Origin: Torreya grandis
Lineage: Eukaryota > Streptophyta > Pinopsida > Cupressales > Taxaceae
Length of the DNA: 64,000 nucleotides
Reading direction: 5' to 3'
NCBI GenBank assembly: GCA_037957365.1
Contig: JARHVA010000315.1
Location: 2,873,501-2,937,500, forward strand
Made by a program: the position numbers and the translations under genes. The stretch's first letter is position 1. Every line of letters starts with the position of its first letter. Below the pieces are notes generated by a model. It saw only the letters and a program-made list of their open reading frames with translations. It searched no databases and was not told the DNA's origin. Positions 58,239-64,000 of this stretch are shown here, one piece after another.

Positions 58239-59435
58239 TTAATAGCAAAACTTTAGATGTATCCCATTCACAGGGATAGGTAATTCTTCTCCATTCATCT
58301 TGGTCAGCTGGAAAGAGTTGCTCTGCTTGCACTTGCTAATGATGTAAGGGCCACTCCACAAAGTGTCAAGGTTTGTATGTCTACCTAGTTTTTCTTTATC
58401 CTCATCCCATTTTAGAATGAATTCCCCTTCCTTGAACACTCTTGCACTTGATCTCTTGTCAAAGGAATTCTTCATGAGTACTTGGTGGTGTTCCATGGTC
58501 TTATGTGCATTGTCTCTTGCTTTTTGTTGATGAATTAGTTCTATCAACCTAACTTCCATTGGAGTATTTTTGAGTAGTTCCAGCTATTGTGCAAGTTATA
58601 AAGTAGGGATCTCTTGAGATATAGACAACCTAACCTCTCTTCCATAAACATGCATAAAGCAATAATTACCAATTGATCTCTTGAGAGTAATCATGTCAAC
58701 CCATAAGGTTGTCTTTAACTTGTTATGCCATGCTCTTTGATTGTTCTCCAATGTCCTATTGATACTCTTGATGAGATTTTTGTTAGTAGATTCAGCCAAC
58801 CCATTACCTTGAGGGTAATAGTTGGATGAGGTACTCAAGTAAAATCCATTCCTATTTACTCAATCAAAAGTATTAACACTTATGAAAGCAAGTGCATTAT
58901 CAGAAATGATAACATGGGGAGCTCGAAACCTCATTATAATGCTCTCATAGAACTCCAAGATAGAATTTTCACTTACCTCCTTTGATGCAACAACATCTAC
59001 CCACCTTCTGAAGTAGTCAGTAGTAGTCAATATCTATTTGTGTCTAGCACTTGATGGAGGGTTGATCATACCAATGAAATCAAGGCCCCATTGCATGAAA
59101 GGCTGGTCTACTTGGATAGGATTCAATGAAAGGACTGCAAGTTTCTATTTGCCTACAAAGAAGGCACATTGAGGACACTTTTTAGCCTAGTGGTAACAGT
59201 CCTTAAAAAGACTAACACAATAGTAACCAACCCTCATTATCTTTACAACTATTATCTTAGGAGAGAAATGACCTCCATCTATACCATTGTGAAACTTTTC
59301 TAGCAACATATCAAACTGATCACTGTTAACACACCTCAACATCATACCATTCACATCTTTCCTAAAGAGAACACTATTTACAAGATAGTATGGAAAGGTC
59401 TGTAATCTAAAATACCTCCTTTGAGATTTGTTCAA
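58239..59435 (-). pseudogene. Integrase relic, gypsy copy 2
   Basis: The zinc-binding part (59435-59187) reads LLEKFHNGIDGGHFSP, VGYYCVSLFKDCYH and, after a stop, KKCPQCAFF, keeping the HHCC pattern. The core reads FMQWGLDFIGMINPPSS (first Asp, about 59095), PHVIISDNALAF (second Asp, about 58905) and NYYPQGNGLAESTNKNL (Glu, about 58810-58770), so the DDE residues are all present. The tail (58559-58239) has EGEFILKWDEDKEKLGRHTN and LWSGPYIISKC, the GPY-type end. The YYPQGNGLAESTNK motif is typical of Tat/Ogre integrases. Several in-frame stops inactivate it. Confidence 0.9.
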
Positions 59436-59483
59436 ACCATTGGAGCACTCATCCTTTTGAAGAAAACTAATGATGTCTTGTGT

Positions 59484-60395
<912 letters not shown>

Positions 60396-61174
60396 GAAGA
60401 TTTAAAAGTCCTTTCTTGTGTTGAGATAAAGACAAGCCTAGAATAGCCTCAATCCTCTCGAGGTCAATAAACAAGCCTTCTTTTAAAATAATATGACCCA
60501 ATAGCTTACCTTCATGGACAACAAAGATGCACTTTTTTGGATTAAGAGATATTCCATACTCCTTACACTTCTTAAACACCTACCTTAGATGTTCCATATG
60601 ATCAGTAGCACCCTTTGAAAAAATATTTATATCAACAAGGTACACAAGCAAAAAATTATTGATCAAACTTTTAAAAGCCATGACCATTGCCCTTTGACAT
60701 GTATCCCCAGCATTGGATAAACCAAAAGGCATCTTCCTACAGGCAAAGGTTCACCATTTTTTAGTGAAGTCTGTCTTGAATTGATCATCTTCATTCACTA
60801 GTATTTGATTGTAACCTAAATAACAATCAAGAAGTGAGAAGCATTGAGAACCTAAAACAACTTGCATAATTTGTTCCATAGAAGGTAGTGGATAATGATC
60901 CTTAAATAGACACTTTATTAAGATCTTAAAAATCCACACCAAGTCTAATCTCTCCATTTTTATTTTGTACAAGTACAAGATTAGCCCCCCAAGTTGAGTG
61001 TTTGATAGGAAAGATAATCTTAGACTCAATCAACTTGGTCAACTCTTTCTTCATGAGTTCCTCTATCTTAGGATTGATAGGTCTTTGTTTCTACCTGACT
61101 GGTTTAGCTCAAGGTTCTAACTCAATGGTGTGATGAGCTAAACTTAGATAAAACCCTTTCAAATCTTTGTATTC

Positions 61175-61985
61175 TCAGGCAAATATGTCATGGAACTTTT
61201 TGCATAATTTAATAAAGGCCCGCCTCTCGGTCAGAGAACATACCTTACCAATTTTTAGGAGCTTGTCCCTGTAAATCATGACTCTCTCATAGTTTTCTTC
61301 TTTTGTTGACATGCTCACTCTTTCTTTCTTCTTTTTATCATCTTCATTGAAAAGACTCTCCAAAGTAATCAGCCCCTTAGGTATCTTGTTTCTCTTCAAC
61401 TGAATAACTTGTTCTTCATATTGATCATGTAGTCTCTTTTGGTTCCTTGAGGAGAATCCTGCCTCATTTTGTAAGAAATGTGCAATGTGTTCATCACTTT
61501 CAAACAATTTCCATAAAAATTTATTATCTAGAATATAAGGCCTCACAATGACCTTGATATGAGACTGATCTTTCTCCTTTCCTACATCAACAACTACATC
61601 AAAATATGCTCCTATGGTAGCCAATCTATCAGCATGTTTATTTGAATCCCTTGGTATGGGCTATATGTTGAAGGCATCAAAGTCTTCAAGTAGGTCCCAT
61701 AACCTATGTTTGTAGGATTTAAGCAAGGGATTCTTGGTTGCAGCTTGATTTCTCACTTGATATTTGACCAATTCACTATCTCCATAAACTTTCAAATTCT
61801 TGATCCCTCTCTTCTTTGCTCATTTGAGGCCATAAACTAGAACTTCATATTTTGGCACATTGTAGGTGCAAATGAAGTGGAATATATATGAGGAGTATTA
61901 TTGATTATTTGATGGAGAAAATAACATAATGCCAGCTCCTACACCTACTTTGCTTCTTGATCCATCAAAAAACATCTCCCATTTT
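61175..61985 (-). pseudogene. Archaeal-type RNase H and linker to RT, gypsy copy 2
   Basis: Minus-strand reading gives EGKWEMFFDGSRSKVGVGA (about 61985-61940), NVPKYEVLVYGL (about 61860-61825), IKNLKVYGDSELVKYQVRN (about 61800-61745), LWDLLEDFDAF (about 61705-61675) and PRDSNKHADRLATIG (about 61655-61610). The four acidic positions D, E, D, D are all present. The linker (61624-61175) continues with KVIVRPYILDNKFLWKLFES and ends KLCKKFHDIFA, the usual lead into RT. The domain sits directly after the protease region, before RT. Confidence 0.85.
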
Positions 61986-62065
61986 CCTTCAAGTTCATGA
62001 TCTTCATTAGTGAATGAAGTGATTGAAACATCCTTTTCATGTATACAATAAACTCCCAAATCAGT

Positions 62066-62725
62066 TTATTCTATGAAAGTATATGGATCAAGTCCAGGCA
62101 TTTGAGTGTGGTAATTATCAAGAAAAAGATCAGAAATACCTTCAAGGGGGGAGGATGTTTCACCATCCATGACACCTTCTTCTTTACTAATTAGATGATT
62201 CTGATTTGAACTTGTCTCCATGCATGGCTCAATATGAAACCTTGCTAAGGGTTGAGTCTTTATAGTCACCTTGGTTCCATATCTTGTTTTAAAATCTAGA
62301 AAAGAATAGTCAGTAGAAAGGTACCCTTTTGTCTTAGTCGTGAAGTTCGTGGACAAGATAATAAAAAAATGGGTTGGAAGGCCTACCACCACAACATCTT
62401 GTAAAATGGGGAAACTTGGGAAATCATGTAGAAAGACTTTCAGACCTCTGACCAATCCCACTATCTTGGTTGGAGCTCCATCAAACTACAACATGCCTTT
62501 ACTATGTGGTTCATACTTCAATCCCAACTTATCAGCCACCACTTTATGCATGACAGTGGTATTAGCTCCACTATCCACAATACAATTATGAACCAACTTG
62601 TCTCCCACAATGAGTGTGAGGTAGAAGGGTGGAGGGTTTTTCAGATTTGGTGGAGGGGTCTAAGACATGACTTGGAGAATTGGTAAGGGCCACACTATTA
62701 TGTTTTAAAGTTTGAGTGACTACAT
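62066..62725 (-). pseudogene. Protease relic and linker, gypsy copy 2
   Basis: Protease with DSGA at 62564-62575 and AVVDKLGLKYEPHS-like text at about 62540-62500, parallel to copy 1. The linker frame (62461-62066) reads VRGLKVFLHDFPSFPILQDV, GLPTHFFIILSTNF, FLDFKTRYGTKVTIKTQPLA and DLFLDNYHTQMPGLDPYTFI. It matches copy 1 over its full length with few changes. Confidence 0.85.
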
Positions 62726-64000
62726 GAATGTTTATAAGTTGTTCTTGTAAGAGCTCCTTTTTTGACTAGGCATATGCAAGACTTTCCAAAGAGATATGCT
62801 TGTCTTAGAATTCTTCAAAGAATTAACAATGTTTAGAGGGGAAGTATTCATCTTTTCTTGCATTATTGAAGGTAGTGAGGGATTCTGAACCTGTTGCATT
62901 TTAGGCTTGACAAACCTACTTGCATTATGACCTTGATGAAGGGCATGACTGGTAGTAGGTATTACACAAGGATTCACACTTTGTGGCCTTGGATTCACAT
63001 GTACTCTAGGAACATCTCCTAGAGCTCTCTTCTTAGGTCTTGTGTTGGCTGTAATTGATATGATTGATTCAACACATAATTATCCTTAGCTTGAAACTTC
63101 ATCATACCTACACTCTGGTTGCTACCTTCTCCATGAATATCCCTTTGATTGGGATTCACTTCTTTTGATGTCATGTAAGGAGTAGTTTCTTCTTGTGCCA
63201 CTAAATTTTGGTTTTCTTCTCCACCATCATGCATAAATTGACCTTGAGGTTGTCCCTATTGGTCCAAATGATCATCCCCTTGGACCAGGTTAGCATGTAT
63301 TAGAACAAAAACCTTCATAGAAGGAGTGGAATTAATATTATAGGCATTAGGCTACCTGTTGAAACCTTTTTAACCTTGTCCTCTTCCTTGGTAGTTGTAT
63401 TAGGGTGGAGCTCTATAGCCTTGTTGAGGATAGTAGTGAGGGTTAGGTGGAGCACTTACCTAAAACTAAGCTTGATTGCATTGAGCTCGTAATGACCAGA
63501 TCTCTTCATCTTTATCCAAAACATTATCCATATTCTTGGGAAAGGTTCTTAGCTTGAAATTAGCATTAGGAACTTGAGCTACACTTGGAGCTTCAACCAA
63601 ACTATGAGACATCAAAGGCATGGAAACTCTTGGAGGTAGCTTTCCAGCCTGTATTAAGCTATTCTCAGCTTCAATAACTATCTCATATGCATATGATAGA
63701 GTGAATCCTCCCATTAACTGTAACATCACCACCACATCAGTACCAATACCCTTGAGATAAGTGGGGAACACAAAGCTCGAAGGAGGTCTCATGACAGGTG
63801 GTAACCTATGTTGTGTTCTTTAAAATATTTCATTAAAATCTCCCATGGATTCATTAGGACCTCTCTTTATCACATTCAATTGATGGATAAATGAAGTATG
63901 GTCACTCTTATTCTCAAATCTAGTTACCATCAATTCCCTAAAGCCATCCCAACTTGTAATGTAACCACCTTCCAAAGTCCTATACCGGTCAAGTGCCTTA
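62726..64000 (-). pseudogene. Gag relic, gypsy copy 2 (5' end beyond window)
   Basis: Parallel to copy 1: RPPSSFVFPTYLKGIGTDVV, QLMGGFTLSYAYEIVIEAEN, a Pro/Gln linker with YYPQQGYRAP, then HDGGEENQNLVAQEETTPYM and NASRFVKPKMQQVQNPSLPS. Frameshifts occur near 63350 and near 63010. It keeps Gln and Trp codons at two sites (about 63710 and 63505) that are stops in copy 1. Confidence 0.85.

Overview
The window reads as intergenic nuclear DNA of a land plant. It is AT-rich, has no intact host gene, and is packed with decayed LTR retrotransposons, satellites and microsatellites. Plant hallmarks are a Ty1/copia element with a tRNA-Met type primer site, Ty3/gypsy elements of the Tat/OTA type carrying an extra archaeal-type RNase H, and a fragment of an LRR receptor-kinase gene with an LRRNT_2-like domain. 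Heavy decay by substitution, with many Gln/Trp codons turned into stops, suits a large, slowly purged, methylated genome. A conifer or other gymnosperm is my best guess, but the sequence does not prove it.

Layout. 1-2098: broken transposase-like gene (+). 2529-5466: five-unit tandem array with a 558-559 bp period. 5467-13540: mostly featureless AT-rich DNA with a 278-bp duplication, an (AC)n tract, a palindromic 29-bp minisatellite and weak traces of a spliced minus-strand gene. 13541-14520: dispersed repeat (second copy at 45402-46380) holding an 81-codon frame behind a TATA box. 17980-22601: complete copia insertion with 893-bp LTRs and a TGTTG target duplication. It has an open gag-protease frame but has lost integrase and most of the reverse transcriptase.

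22620-30760: minus-strand Tat/OTA gypsy relic in the order gag, protease, RT, RNase H, archaeal RNase H, integrase. A fold-back block of 21-bp repeats (27422-28300) lies between protease and RT. 33960-40729: large retrotransposon derivative with about 2.33-kb LTRs and no recognisable enzyme domains, only a decayed acidic frame. 40730-49481: AT-rich DNA with little recognisable. 49482-49730: first-exon fragment of an LRR receptor kinase. 49992-52848: LTR-like sequence ending in a copia-like primer site.

52849-64000: two minus-strand copies of another Tat-like family joined by one shared 2.54-kb LTR (55430-57966). In this family the archaeal-type RNase H lies between protease and RT, unlike the gypsy relic at 22-31 kb where it follows the classical RNase H.

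Functionally this is retrotransposon debris. Apart from the copia gag-protease frame and the 81-codon frame of unknown status, nothing looks able to make a full-length protein. The most interesting structures are the fold-back 21-bp array, the two positions of archaeal RNase H, the satellite arrays, and the repeated GACGTCA-like motifs in the LTRs of two unrelated elements.
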